In this document: positions 17,144 to 26,157 of the stretch, one piece after another
Layout: every line of letters starts with the position of its first letter
How positions within the stretch are numbered: position 1 is the first letter of the stretch
NCBI GenBank assembly: GCA_963711635.1
Contig: CAVQEZ010000005.1
Coordinates: 806,001-870,000, forward strand
Length of the DNA: 64,000 nucleotides
Source: CADEED01 sp963711635
GTDB lineage: Bacteria; Pseudomonadota; Gammaproteobacteria; Steroidobacterales; Steroidobacteraceae
Direction of reading: 5' to 3'
Made by a program: the position numbers and the translations under genes
Notes under the pieces: model-generated
What the model saw: the letters and a program-made list of their open reading frames with translations, nothing else
Databases searched by the model: none
Told to the model about the DNA's origin: nothing

Positions 17144-18721
17144 TTAGACCACGGCCTGCGCCACGCGCGCCGCGCCGGTGCGTTCTTCGCGCGAACGCGT
17201 GAGCGCACCCTGAGCGAGCTCGATGCGATTGATCACTTCGAGGAAGGCCTGGGTCGCGGACTCGACGATATTCGTGCTGACGCTCGAGCCGCGATAAGTG
17301 CGCTGATTGTACTCCACGTAGACCAGCGCCTCGCCCTGGGCGTCCTCACCGGCGGATACGCTGCGTACTTCGAACTTGCGCAGCACCACGTCGACCCCGG
17401 TGGCGCGTTCGATGGCCTTCAGCGCCGCGTCCACCGGACCATCGCCGGTGGCGCTCATGTCGATCTCGCGGCCATCGCTGTGCACGAGCGTTACGGTGGC
17501 TTCGGCGGGCTTGTTACCGTCCGAAATGGTGCGCAGGTTCTTCAACGCCCAGGGGCCGACGGCGCTGTGCTCGGCCTGCAGCACCAGCGCTTCGATGTCG
17601 CCGTCGTAGAGTTCCTTCTTCTTGTCGGCGAGCGCCTTGAACTCTTCGAATACGCGCGCGAATTCTACGTCGTCCAGCTCGAAGCCCAGCTCCTTGATGC
17701 GCTCGCGCAGCGCGTGTCGGCCGCTGTGTTTGCCGAGCACCAGCGCCGAGCGCGAGAGTCCGACGTCCTGCGGCCGCATGATCTCGTAGGTCGAGTGATG
17801 CTTGAGCATGCCGTGCTGGTGGATGCCCGATTCGTGTGCGAACGCGTTCTCGCCCACGATGGCCTTGTTGCGCGGGATGGGCGTGCCGACGATGTTCGCC
17901 AGCATGCGTGAAGTGGGATAGAGCCGGGTGGAGTTGATGCCCGTGTCGAGATTGAAGAAGGCATCGCGCGTCTTCAGCGCCATGACGACTTCTTCGAGCG
18001 AGCAATTGCCGGCGCGCTCGCCAATCCCGTTGATGGTGCACTCGATCTGGCGCGCGCCGGCGACCACGGCCGTGAGGCTGTTGGCCACCGCCATGCCGAG
18101 ATCGTCGTGGCAATGCACCGAGAGGCGCACCTTGTCGATGCCGCGCACGTTCTTGCGCAGGTAACGGAACAGCTCCGCGAACTCGTCCGGAACCGTGTAT
18201 CCCACGGTGTCCGGAATGTTGACCGTGGTGGCACCGGCTTCGATGACGGCTTCGACCACCTGCGTGAGGAAATCGAGCTCGGTGCGCGAGGCGTCTTCGG
18301 GCGAGAACTCCACGTCATCGCAGAACTCGCGCGCGACCTTCACGCCCTCGACCGCCATGCGGATGATTTCCTCCTGCGCCATGTTGAGCTTGAACTGGCG
18401 ATGGATGGCGCTGGTGGCCAGGAACACATGGATGCGGCGCTTCGGCGCCGGCGCCACCGCCTTCGCGACCAGTTCGATGTCGCCGCGGTTGCAACGCGCG
18501 AGGCCGCAGATGATGGGTCCCTGCACCTCGCGCGCCACCGCATTGACACTCTCCCAGTCGCCGCGCGAGGCGGCCGGGAATCCCGCTTCGATGACATCTA
18601 CGCCCAGTTCCGCAAGCGCGCGTGCCACCCGAAGCTTTTCGGGCTGCGCCATGCTGCAGCCCGGCGATTGCTCGCCATCACGCAGCGTCGTGTCGAAAAT
18701 CATCACGCGTTCGCGGGACAT
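17144..18721 (-). CDS. leuA: LeuA, 2-isopropylmalate synthase
   Basis: LeuA condenses acetyl-CoA with 2-oxoisovalerate, the committed step to leucine. The 525-aa protein has the DRE-TIM barrel signature FDTTLRDGEQSPGCSM at residues 9-24, metal-binding HCHDDLGMAVANS near residue 203, and the GIGERAGNCSLEEV motif. The C-terminal LeuA dimer domain (about residues 390-525) provides leucine feedback inhibition in this family. The length and motifs match LeuA type 1 of proteobacteria. It lies 24 bp after ilvC. Confidence 0.96.
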   Translation of the reverse strand: MSRERVMIFDTTLRDGEQSPGCSMAQPEKLRVARALAELGVDVIEAGFPAASRGDWESVNAVAREVQGPIICGLARCNRGDIELVAKAVAPAPKRRIHVFLATSAIHRQFKLNMAQEEIIRMAVEGVKVAREFCDDVEFSPEDASRTELDFLTQVVEAVIEAGATTVNIPDTVGYTVPDEFAELFRYLRKNVRGIDKVRLSVHCHDDLGMAVANSLTAVVAGARQIECTINGIGERAGNCSLEEVVMALKTRDAFFNLDTGINSTRLYPTSRMLANIVGTPIPRNKAIVGENAFAHESGIHQHGMLKHHSTYEIMRPQDVGLSRSALVLGKHSGRHALRERIKELGFELDDVEFARVFEEFKALADKKKELYDGDIEALVLQAEHSAVGPWALKNLRTISDGNKPAEATVTLVHSDGREIDMSATGDGPVDAALKAIERATGVDVVLRKFEVRSVSAGEDAQGEALVYVEYNQRTYRGSSVSTNIVESATQAFLEVINRIELAQGALTRSREERTGAARVAQAVV

Positions 18722-18745
18722 GGGGGTTACCTCTTCAGGCGTTGA

Positions 18746-19741
18746 TTAACGTCCTTGCTCCAGCCACGGCATGCGGGCGCGCAGTTCCTTGCCCACGCTC
18801 TCCAGCTGGTGATCGAGATCCGCCTGCATGAGGCGGTTGTATTCCTTGCGGCCGCCGGCGTTCTCGGCGATCCACTGCTTGGCGAACTTGCCCTTCTGGA
18901 TCTCCTTGAGGATCTTGCCCATCTCTTTCTTGGTCTTGTCATTGACGATGCGCGGGCCGCGCGTGAGATCGCCGTACTTGGCCGTGTCGGAGATGAATTT
19001 GTGCATCTTCGTCAGGCCGCCTTCGTGCAGCAGGTCGACGATGAGCTTCAGCTCGTGCAGGCACTCGTAGTACGCGACTTCGGGCTGATAACCGGCTTCC
19101 ACCAGCGTTTCGAAACCTTTGAGCACCAGGTCGCTGGTGCCGCCGCAGAGCACGGCCTGTTCGCCGAACAGATCCGTCTCGGTCTCCTCAGCGAACGTGG
19201 TCTCGAGCACGCCACCGCGGGTTCCGCCGATGCCGTGGCCATAGGCGAGGGCCTTGGCGAACGCATTGCCGGTCGAATCCTGGTACACGGCGATCAGCGA
19301 GGGCACGCCGCGGCCTTGCTGGTACTGGCGGCGCACGAGGTCGCCGGGACCCTTGGGGGCGATCAGCACCACGTCGAGATCCTTGCGCGGCTTGATCTGC
19401 TTGAAATGAATGTTGAAGCCGTGCGCGAAGAGCAGGGCGCTGCCCTTCTTCAGTGAATCCTTGACCTGCGCGTACAGGTCCTTCTGCGCGAGGTCCGGCA
19501 CCAGCATCGCGACCAGGTCGGCATCCGTCACCGCATCCACCGGTTCCGCGACCTTGAGTCCATCGCGCCTGGCTTTTTTCCAGCTGTCGCCGTTCTTGCG
19601 CACGCCGACCACGACGTTGTGGCCGCTGTCCGCGAGGTTGAGCGCATGCGCGCGGCCCTGGCTGCCGTAGCCCAGGATGGCGATCCGGGCCTTCTTCAGC
19701 GCTTTCTTGTCTACGTCTTTGCCCGAATACAGCTTCGTCAT
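18746..19741 (-). CDS. ilvC: IlvC, ketol-acid reductoisomerase (class I)
   Basis: IlvC rearranges and reduces acetolactate and acetohydroxybutyrate in valine and isoleucine synthesis. The 331-aa protein has the NADPH-binding GYGSQGRAHALNLADSG near residues 25-41 and the Mg-binding region TRGGVLETTFAEETETDLFGEQ. The length is that of the short class I enzyme. I prefer the ATG at 19741 because GGAG sits six bases before it; an ATG four codons upstream (19753) overlaps this site. It is the first structural gene behind the leader peptide and attenuator. No acetolactate synthase gene accompanies it. Confidence 0.95.
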   Translation of the reverse strand: MTKLYSGKDVDKKALKKARIAILGYGSQGRAHALNLADSGHNVVVGVRKNGDSWKKARRDGLKVAEPVDAVTDADLVAMLVPDLAQKDLYAQVKDSLKKGSALLFAHGFNIHFKQIKPRKDLDVVLIAPKGPGDLVRRQYQQGRGVPSLIAVYQDSTGNAFAKALAYGHGIGGTRGGVLETTFAEETETDLFGEQAVLCGGTSDLVLKGFETLVEAGYQPEVAYYECLHELKLIVDLLHEGGLTKMHKFISDTAKYGDLTRGPRIVNDKTKKEMGKILKEIQKGKFAKQWIAENAGGRKEYNRLMQADLDHQLESVGKELRARMPWLEQGR

Positions 19742-19775
19742 GGTCGACTCCATTTGCTTTTTAAATGTTCATACG

Positions 19776-19812
19776 AAAAACCCCGCATCGGCTCGTGGGC
19801 CGGTGCGGGGTT
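19776..19812 (-). terminator. Attenuator terminator in the ilvC leader
   Basis: The DNA 19781-19810 forms a 12-bp stem: CCCCGCA, one U-G-type pair, then CGGC, with a 6-nt loop. On the minus strand it is followed by TTTTT (19776-19780), about 35 bp before the ilvC start. An 8-bp block of its 5' arm can pair instead with a segment inside the leader peptide gene (19856-19865), giving an antiterminator. On the plus strand the same stem is followed by TTTTTT, but no plus-strand gene ends here. Confidence 0.8.
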
Positions 19813-19845
19813 TTTTGGTGATTCAGCCTGGCTCTAGTTAACGCT

Positions 19846-19977
19846 TCAGGCAGGCAACCCGCACCGACTACTCCCGATAAGGAGCAGCGGAAGGGGAAGG
19901 GATACGAGTACGCACACATCCGTCGCGAGTTTCGCGCCGTTGAATTTCACGTCGTACTTCAAGGTCCGGGCCTGCAT
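19846..19977 (-). CDS. Leader peptide of the ilvC-leu operon
   Basis: This short minus-strand ORF, 43 codons from an ATG at 19977 and ending TGA at 19846, carries the run VCVLVSLPLPLLLIG at residues 21-35. Ten of the 14 residues 21-34 are Val, Leu or Ile, the three products of the operon. A GTG start at 19917 (residue 21), preceded by a weak ACGGA, would give a 23-aa version; the ATG lies only about seven bases after the predicted transcript start. The peptide ends shortly before a terminator hairpin whose 5' arm matches a segment over the last codons. This is the classic arrangement for ribosome-mediated attenuation. Confidence 0.7.
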   Translation of the reverse strand: MQARTLKYDVKFNGAKLATDVCVLVSLPLPLLLIGSSRCGLPA

Positions 19978-19989
19978 ACAATGCGCGCG

Positions 19990-20019
19990 ATGACACCACG
20001 GGTGTTTGCCGATTGTCAA
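19990..20019 (-). promoter_or_regulatory. Predicted promoter of the ilvC-leu operon
   Basis: A perfect TTGACA -35 (20014-20019) and TGTCAT -10 (19990-19995) are separated by 18 bp on the minus strand. The transcript would start near 19983 and carry the leader peptide and attenuator. The -35 overlaps a TTGTCA (20013-20018) on the plus strand that could serve the divergent aminopeptidase gene. Confidence 0.55.
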
Positions 20020-20051
20020 CGACAACCCTTCGAATACCTTAAGCTTTTGCA

Positions 20052-21449
20052 GTGAGCTCCCATCTCCTGAACGAAGCCGAGGCCAGCGGCGCGAAACCCA
20101 TCTGGCTGGTCAGCGAGCAGGGCCTGGCGGCCTGGCTCGAAGTGCAATCGCTGGCGGTGCGTTCCTGGGTGCGTACCCAGGGCTTTCAGGCCGAAAGGAA
20201 CAAGCTCCTCGTCATTCCGACCGCGGCTGGCGATGGCGTCGCCGGCGCGGTGCTCGGGCTGGGACCGACCCCCGATCTGTTCGAGCCGACCATCTGGACT
20301 TCCGTGGGGCTGCCCGACCGGCTGCCGCCGGGAAGCTACCGTTTCGCGGGCTCATTCAGCGCCGTCGCCGCCACGCATCTGACGCTGGGGTGGGAGTATG
20401 GCTCGTACCGCTTCACGCGTTATCGCAAGGCATCGGGTGAACTGCCGTCGCTGCTGGCGCCCACCGGTACCGATCTCGAGTACGTGCGCCTGGCCAACGA
20501 GGCGCTCAGCGAAGCTCGCGACCTGATCAACACGCCGGCCAACGACCTGGGCCCCGCGGAGCTCGGCGAAGCCGTGCAGCGTCTGGCGCTGCAGCACGAA
20601 GCCGAATGTCGCATCACGGTGGGCGAGGAGCTGCTGCGGCAGAACTATCCACTCATCTATGAGGTGGGCAAGGGCAGCGCGCGCGAGCCGCGGCTGATCG
20701 ACATGCGCTGGGGCAAACGCGGCGCGCCGCTGGTAACGCTCGTCGGCAAGGGCGTGTGTTTCGACACCGGCGGCCTCGACATCAAGCCTTCCAGCGGCAT
20801 GATCCTCATGAAGAAGGACATGGGCGGCGCGGCGCTGGCTCTGGCGCTGGCGCGCATGTTGATGGGCGCGGATGCGCCGGTGCAGCTGCGCCTGCTGATT
20901 CCCGCGGTGGAGAACAGTATTTCCGGCAGGTCCTACCGGCCCAGCGACGTGCTGCGCTCGCGGCAGGGTTTGACGGTCGAGATCGGCAATACCGACGCGG
21001 AAGGGCGGCTGGTGCTGGCCGACGCGCTGGCCGAGGCGGATACCGAGGAGCCGGCCCTGCTCGTGGATCTCGCCACGCTCACGGGCGCCGCGCGCGTGGC
21101 GCTCGGACCGGAGCTGCCGGCTATCTACTCGAATCCACAGCAGCTCGCCATGGAGCTGCGGGCCATCGGCGAACGCGAGGCGGATCCGCTGTGGCCCATG
21201 CCGTTGTGGAGCGGCTATGACGAAGACCTCGCCAGCCGCATCGCCGATCTCAACAACGTTTCCAGCACCCAGTTCGCCGGTTCGATCGTCGGCGCGCTGT
21301 TCCTCAAGCGTTTCGTCACGCGCACGCGCAACTGGCTGCACGGCGACGTGTACGCGTGGAACGCCAAGGAGCGTCCGGGGCGACCGGTGGGCGGAGAGCC
21401 GCACACCGTGCGCGCCTTGTACCGGCTGATACGCCAGCGCTTCGGATGA
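20052..21449 (+). CDS. Leucyl aminopeptidase family protein (M17)
   Basis: The 465-aa cytosolic metallopeptidase removes N-terminal residues from peptides. The catalytic domain (from about residue 150) has the M17 metal and catalytic residues in GKGVCFDTGGLDIKPS (Lys and Asp), MKKDMGGAA, and the signature NTDAEGRLVLADAL. The N-terminal domain is short, as in the PepB-like branch rather than hexameric PepA. The start is a GTG at 20052 with a weak ribosome-binding site. It is divergent from the ilv-leu leader, and its stop overlaps the next gene (ATGA), so it is co-transcribed with the MFS permease. Confidence 0.88.
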   Translation: MSSHLLNEAEASGAKPIWLVSEQGLAAWLEVQSLAVRSWVRTQGFQAERNKLLVIPTAAGDGVAGAVLGLGPTPDLFEPTIWTSVGLPDRLPPGSYRFAGSFSAVAATHLTLGWEYGSYRFTRYRKASGELPSLLAPTGTDLEYVRLANEALSEARDLINTPANDLGPAELGEAVQRLALQHEAECRITVGEELLRQNYPLIYEVGKGSAREPRLIDMRWGKRGAPLVTLVGKGVCFDTGGLDIKPSSGMILMKKDMGGAALALALARMLMGADAPVQLRLLIPAVENSISGRSYRPSDVLRSRQGLTVEIGNTDAEGRLVLADALAEADTEEPALLVDLATLTGAARVALGPELPAIYSNPQQLAMELRAIGEREADPLWPMPLWSGYDEDLASRIADLNNVSSTQFAGSIVGALFLKRFVTRTRNWLHGDVYAWNAKERPGRPVGGEPHTVRALYRLIRQRFG

Positions 21450-22727
21450 GGGAGACGCTCGCGGCGGAAGCGGCATTTCGCCGCGAGATCGCCCCCTGGG
21501 CCTTGCTCGGCCTGACATTGGGGCTGGTCGAAGGCGCCACCGCGGCGGTGCTCATCAAGAAGACTTTCGCGCACGCGGCCGACCCCTGGCTGGTGAACCT
21601 GGCCGTGGCCTTCGTCAGCGGCGCGCCGGCGCTGTCCAACGTGGTCAGCTTCGTGTGGGCCAATCTCGCGCACGGCCGCGCACGCATCGGACTGATGGTG
21701 GCCCTGCAGGCCGGCTTTGCGCTGCTGGTGGGCTTGTTAGGGGTCGCGCCGCGCGCGGTCGGTGGGCTGGCCTTCGCCGTGATCTCGATCCTCACGGCGC
21801 GCGTGATCTGGACCGGCATCCTCACGGTGCGTGCCGCGGTGTGGAGCGCGAACTATCCGCGCACCGCACTCGCGCGCTACACCGGGCGCATCGTCATCGT
21901 CAGTTCGCTGGCGGTGTCGGCCGCGGCCGCACTGGCCGCCTGGGTGCTCGACACCGGCCGCATCGACTCGCGCTGGCTGTTCGGCGGCGGGGCGGCAGCC
22001 GGCCTGCTCGCCGCCTGGCTGTATCGCGCCGCGCGCGTGCGCCGCGAATTCGCGCTGCTGGCCGAAGAAACGGCCGCTTCCGGGCGCAGCGAACCCTTCA
22101 GCCTGGGCATGCTGTTCGAGATCCTCGGCAAGGATCCGCACTTCCGTGAATACATGTTCTGGATGGGGGTGTTCGGCGGCGGCAACCTCATGCTGACATC
22201 ACAGCTGGTGGTGATCTTCAGCGAGCATCTGCACCTGCCCGCCAGCCTGCAGATCGCGCTGCTGTCGGTGGTGCCGCTCGGCCTGCTGCCGCTGTTCGTG
22301 CCGTTCTGGGCGCGCATGTTCGACGAAGGGCACGTGGTCGAATACCGCGCGCGCCAGGGCTGGGCACTGGTTGCGGCCGTGGCACTGGTGTGTGTCGGGC
22401 ACCTGGCTGGAGAACCTGCCGCTCATCTGGGTCGGCGCCGTGGTGCTGGCCTTCGCCTACGCCGGCTCGAACCTCGGATGGAATCTCGGGCACAATGACT
22501 TCGCCTCGGTGGGCCGCGCGCAACACTACATGGGAGTGCACGTCACGCTCACGGGCGTGCGCGGGGCGATCGGTCCGCCCGCCGGCATCCTGATCTATCA
22601 GTGGCTCGAGGCCATGAGGCCGGGGGCGGGCGTGTATTCGCTGGCGCTGCCGCTGATCTTCGTGACGGCGGGCGCCTTCGGCTTTTCGCACATGCGGCGC
22701 GTGATGCGCGCCCAAGAAATGAAATAA
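21446..22727 (+). pseudogene. MFS-type transporter, reading frame broken by one extra base
   Basis: Two frames together encode a continuous membrane protein. The first runs from ATG 21446 to about 22400 and the second from there to 22727. The junction is at GGG C ACC (22397-22403): removing one base joins VALVCVG to TWLENLPLIWVG and gives 426 aa. The product has about 10-12 hydrophobic segments, starting with APWALLGLTLGLVEGATAAV, and looks like a major facilitator permease. The substrate is unknown. The start overlaps the aminopeptidase stop. All other parts are intact, and other genes nearby show the same +1 type of break, so this may be an artefact of the sequence rather than a dead gene. 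Confidence 0.7.
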
Positions 22728-22759
22728 CCTGAACTGAACAGAATAGTTAGGTGGAGTGA

Positions 22760-24439
22760 ATGACGAAGAAGAAGGATGTGGACCAGCGCAAGTATTCGCG
22801 GCTGGTGGTCGACGGCGCGAAACAGTCGCCGTCGCGCGCCATGCTGCGCGCGGTGGGATTCCAGGATGCCGATTTCGCCAAGCCGCAGATCGGCGTCGCC
22901 TCCACGTGGGCGAACCTGACGCCCTGCAACGTGCACATCAATGAGCTGGCGAACGAAGCGGTCGCCGGCGCCGACGCGGCGGGCGGCAAGGGTGTGCTCT
23001 TCAACACCATCACCGTATCGGATGGCATCTCGATGGGCTCGCCCGGCATGCGTTACTCGCTGGTGTCGCGCGAAGTCATCGCCGACTCGATCGAGACGGT
23101 CGTGGGTGCCGAGGGATTCGACGGCTTCGTCGCGGTCGGCGGCTGCGACAAGAACATGCCCGGATGCGCCATGGCCATCGCGCGCCTGAATCGTCCCGCG
23201 GTGTTCGTCTACGGCGGCACCATCAAGCCGGGCGCGAACCGTCGCGACATCGTTGCTGTGTTCGAAGCGGTGGGCGGGCACGCCGCCGGACGTGTTTCCG
23301 ACGAAGAGCTGCTGGAAGTGGAGCGCACGGCGATTCCAGGGCCGGGCAGCTGCGGCGGCATGTACACCGCCAACACCATGGCCTCGGCCATCGAGGCGCT
23401 CGGACTGTCCCTGCCTAACAGCTCCGCGCAGGAAGCCGTGGGCCAGGCGAAGCGCGACGACTGCCGCCGCGCGGGCGCCGCCGTGGTCGAACTGGTGAAG
23501 GCGGGCATCACGCCGCGCGACATCCTGACGAAGAAGGCATTCGAGAACGCGATCACCGTGACGATCGCGCTGGGCGGCAGCACCAACGCCGTGCTGCACC
23601 TGCTGGCGATCGCGCATGCTGCCCGGGTCAGACTGGGACTACAGGACTTCACGCGTATCGGTAAACGCGTACCGTTGCTCGCCGACGTGCGTCCGAGTGG
23701 ACGCTATTTAATGTCCGAGCTCATAGCCATCGGCGGAATCCAGCCACTGATGAAACGATTGCTCGACGCGGGCCTGCTGCATGGTGAATGCCTGACGGTC
23801 ACCGGGAAAACGCTGGCCGAAAATCTGCGCGACGTGGCGGACTATCCACCCGGGCAGGACATCATTCGGCCGCTGGCCGATCCGATCAAGAAGGACAGCC
23901 ACCTCGTGGTCATGCACGGCAACCTGGCGCCCGAAGGCGCCGTCGCGAAGATTTCCGGCAAGGAAGGTCTGCGCTTTGCCGGCAGTGCGCGGGTGTTCGA
24001 TGGCGAGGAGCGTGCCACCGCGGCCATCCTCGCCGGCAAGGTGAAGCCGGGCGACGTCGTCGTGATCCGTTACGAGGGTCCGCGCGGCGGCCCTGGCATG
24101 CGCGAAATGCTCAGTCCCACCGGCGCCATCATGGGGCGCGGTCTCGGCGACAAGGTCGCGCTGATCACCGACGGAAGATTTTCCGGCGGCAGTCATGGCT
24201 TCGTGGTTGGACATATCTCTCCGGAAGCCGCGCTCGGCGGACCCATCGGTCTGCTTCGGGACGGCGACGCGATCGCGATTGATGCGGTGAAGCGAACGCT
24301 GGAGATCAAATTGAGTGCAGCGGAGTTGCGCAGGCGGCGCGCAAGATGGAAAGCGCCGAAGCCTTATGCAACGCAGGGCGTGCTCGCGAAATACGCGCGG
24401 AATGTGTCAAGCGCATCGCTCGGCGCCGTGACCGACTGA
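22760..24439 (+). CDS. ilvD: IlvD, dihydroxy-acid dehydratase
   Basis: IlvD dehydrates dihydroxy acids to the 2-oxo acids that IlvE transaminates. The 559-aa protein has iron-sulfur cysteines in NLTPCNVHI, GGCDKNMPGC and GPGSCGGMYTANTMA, and the C-terminal TDGRFSGGSHGFVVGHISPEA signature. The length fits the 560-aa branch of the IlvD/EDD family. It is on the opposite strand to and 3 kb from the ilvC-leu operon, so it escapes that attenuator. It follows the MFS gene by 32 bp. Confidence 0.95.
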   Translation: MTKKKDVDQRKYSRLVVDGAKQSPSRAMLRAVGFQDADFAKPQIGVASTWANLTPCNVHINELANEAVAGADAAGGKGVLFNTITVSDGISMGSPGMRYSLVSREVIADSIETVVGAEGFDGFVAVGGCDKNMPGCAMAIARLNRPAVFVYGGTIKPGANRRDIVAVFEAVGGHAAGRVSDEELLEVERTAIPGPGSCGGMYTANTMASAIEALGLSLPNSSAQEAVGQAKRDDCRRAGAAVVELVKAGITPRDILTKKAFENAITVTIALGGSTNAVLHLLAIAHAARVRLGLQDFTRIGKRVPLLADVRPSGRYLMSELIAIGGIQPLMKRLLDAGLLHGECLTVTGKTLAENLRDVADYPPGQDIIRPLADPIKKDSHLVVMHGNLAPEGAVAKISGKEGLRFAGSARVFDGEERATAAILAGKVKPGDVVVIRYEGPRGGPGMREMLSPTGAIMGRGLGDKVALITDGRFSGGSHGFVVGHISPEAALGGPIGLLRDGDAIAIDAVKRTLEIKLSAAELRRRRARWKAPKPYATQGVLAKYARNVSSASLGAVTD

Positions 24440-24709
24440 CAGTGAAAGACCCATACACAATTCGTGCGATGCCAAACCGGTCCCAAACACAGTTGTTGTC
24501 AGGTTGTGCGGCTGCGGTTACAGTTCGGCGGCTTTGGACCGGCACCAAAGCTACAAACGTTAGTCTGAAGATGTATAAGGTCGCGCCCGCAAACATGGGG
24601 CAGGCCGGGGGACGGAGCGAACAACGGTTGCGCTGGTCGGAAAGCTTGGTTACTTTCCGCCACCCCGTTTGACGCGCCGATAGTTTTTCACTCGCGACCA
24701 CGGGAAAAA
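24440..24709 (+). other. Intergenic region before tonB
   Basis: About 270 bp of lower GC than its surroundings and without a gene. It holds a good promoter candidate at 24496-24524 and a partly matching inverted pair (CCGGTCCCAAA near 24477 and TTTGGACCGG near 24533). A TATAAG box near 24570 could be a second -10. No Fur-like box was obvious to me. Confidence 0.4.
24496..24524 (+). promoter_or_regulatory. Predicted promoter of the tonB-exbB-exbD-TPR unit
   Basis: TTGTCA (24496-24501) and TACAGT (24519-24524) are exactly 17 bp apart. The -35 matches consensus at five of six positions and the -10 at four of six. The leader to the tonB ATG would be about 180 nt. Confidence 0.4.
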
Positions 24710-25339
24710 ATGGCCGCCTACGCACAAGATTCTGGTTTTTTCACCCGCCGCGGCATCGTTGTCGTGGTGATCATCACTCTTCATGTTCTCGCCGCATGGG
24801 CATTGGCCTCCGGTCTGGCTCGCAAAGTCGTCGAAGTGCTCGCGCCGCCCATCGAGGCCGACATCGTCGAAGAAGTGAAGCCGGAAGACGAGCCGCCACC
24901 GCCGCCGCCGCCTGAAATGGAGCGTCCGCCGGTCGAGGTCCCGCCTCCGGAAGTGTCCATCGACCTGCCGATGGAGACCACTTCCACCGCCATCCAGGAC
25001 GTGACCGACAAGCCACCGCCGCCGGCCCCGCCGCCGCCGGTGCGCGTCGCTGGCTCGCCCGCCAAGATGACCCGCCCCGTGAACCCGGACGATTACTACC
25101 CGCCCGGCTCGATCCGTCGCGAAGAGCAGGGTTCACCCGTCGTCCAGGCCTGCGTCGGCCCCAATGGCCGATTGCTGCGCGAACCGGTAGTTACCGATAC
25201 TTCAGGCTTCCCCGATCTCGATGGCGCTGCCGTCAAGGTTGCGAAAGCTACGCGGTATGCACCTGGTACCGAGGCCGGCAGTGCGCTGGCCGAGTCCTGC
25301 ATCAAGTTCAAGGTCAAGTTCGTTCTGAAGAACAACTAG
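24710..25339 (+). CDS. tonB: TonB, energy-transducing protein
   Basis: TonB passes proton-motive energy from ExbB/ExbD in the inner membrane to outer-membrane receptors. The 209-aa protein has one N-terminal transmembrane helix (GIVVVVIITLHVLAAWALA, residues 15-33), a Pro/Glu-rich periplasmic spacer with PPPPPPP and PPPPAPPPPVRV between about residues 60 and 112, and a C-terminal TonB_C domain from about residue 125. The TM lacks a clear His-containing SxxxH motif except for His25. SD-like GGGAAAAA precedes the ATG. It heads a six-gene unit with exbB, two exbD genes and two TPR genes. Confidence 0.92.
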   Translation: MAAYAQDSGFFTRRGIVVVVIITLHVLAAWALASGLARKVVEVLAPPIEADIVEEVKPEDEPPPPPPPEMERPPVEVPPPEVSIDLPMETTSTAIQDVTDKPPPPAPPPPVRVAGSPAKMTRPVNPDDYYPPGSIRREEQGSPVVQACVGPNGRLLREPVVTDTSGFPDLDGAAVKVAKATRYAPGTEAGSALAESCIKFKVKFVLKNN

Positions 25340-25399
25340 CCATTTACGGTGATGCGGTGCCTCGACGCACCGCATCGCGTTTTTGTCATCGAGGAAATC

Positions 25400-26110
25400 A
25401 TGGAAAACTCTGTTCAAGTCGATAACCCATACGGCATCGAGGCTCTCTGGGGTCAGGGCGACGCGGTTGCCCGCGGCACCCTGATCGTTCTGGTCGTCAT
25501 GTCCGCAGTCTCCTGGTACATCATCTTCACCAAGCTCTGGGACCAGCGCCGTCTCAGGCAGGGTGCCAAGGTAGTCGAGAAGCAGTTCTGGAGCTCCGGT
25601 TCCCTTAAGGAAGCCGTGGACCGCCTGCCGAAGGACAACGACTTCCGCGCCGTGGCCGAAGACGGTCTGCGCGCCTCGGCTCACCACGAGGGCCGCCTGA
25701 CGGACCGCATCGACCTGCACGAGTGGGTGACGATGTCGCTGCAGCGCTCCGTGGATTCCGTGAACAGCAAGATGAGCAACGGACTCGCGTTCCTCGCGAC
25801 CGTGGGCTCGACCGCGCCGTTCGTCGGCCTGTTCGGCACGGTGTGGGGCATTCTGAACGCCCTCGTGTCCATCGGCGTCAGCGGCCAGGCCTCGATCGAC
25901 AAGGTCGCCGGTCCTGTCGGTGAAGCGTTGATCATGACGGCGCTCGGCCTGTTCGTCGCGGTGCCCGCGGTCATGGGTTACAACTGGCTGCTGCGTCGTA
26001 ACAAGACCATCAGCGAGAGCCTGCGCAACTTCGCTTCCGACCTGCATGCGTACCTCGTGGGCGGTGCCCGCGTGTCGCAGGGCGCCCCCGTTGCCGGCGT
26101 GAAGAAGTAA
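25400..26110 (+). CDS. exbB: ExbB, proton channel component (MotA/TolQ/ExbB family)
   Basis: ExbB forms the pentameric channel that, with ExbD, energises TonB. The 236-aa protein has three hydrophobic segments: TLIVLVVMSAVSWYIIFTKLW near residues 27-47, TVGSTAPFVGLFGTVWGILNAL near 133-155, and GEALIMTALGLFVAVPAVMGYN near 173-195. The conserved TAPFVGLFGTVWGI is diagnostic. The start ATG at 25400 has GAGGAA upstream; an earlier GTG at 25349 is less likely. It lies 60 bp after tonB. Confidence 0.94.
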   Translation: MENSVQVDNPYGIEALWGQGDAVARGTLIVLVVMSAVSWYIIFTKLWDQRRLRQGAKVVEKQFWSSGSLKEAVDRLPKDNDFRAVAEDGLRASAHHEGRLTDRIDLHEWVTMSLQRSVDSVNSKMSNGLAFLATVGSTAPFVGLFGTVWGILNALVSIGVSGQASIDKVAGPVGEALIMTALGLFVAVPAVMGYNWLLRRNKTISESLRNFASDLHAYLVGGARVSQGAPVAGVKK

Positions 26111-26157
26111 GCCCTGGAACCCCAGGGTTTACGTTTCACCCATAGAGGTAACGCATC

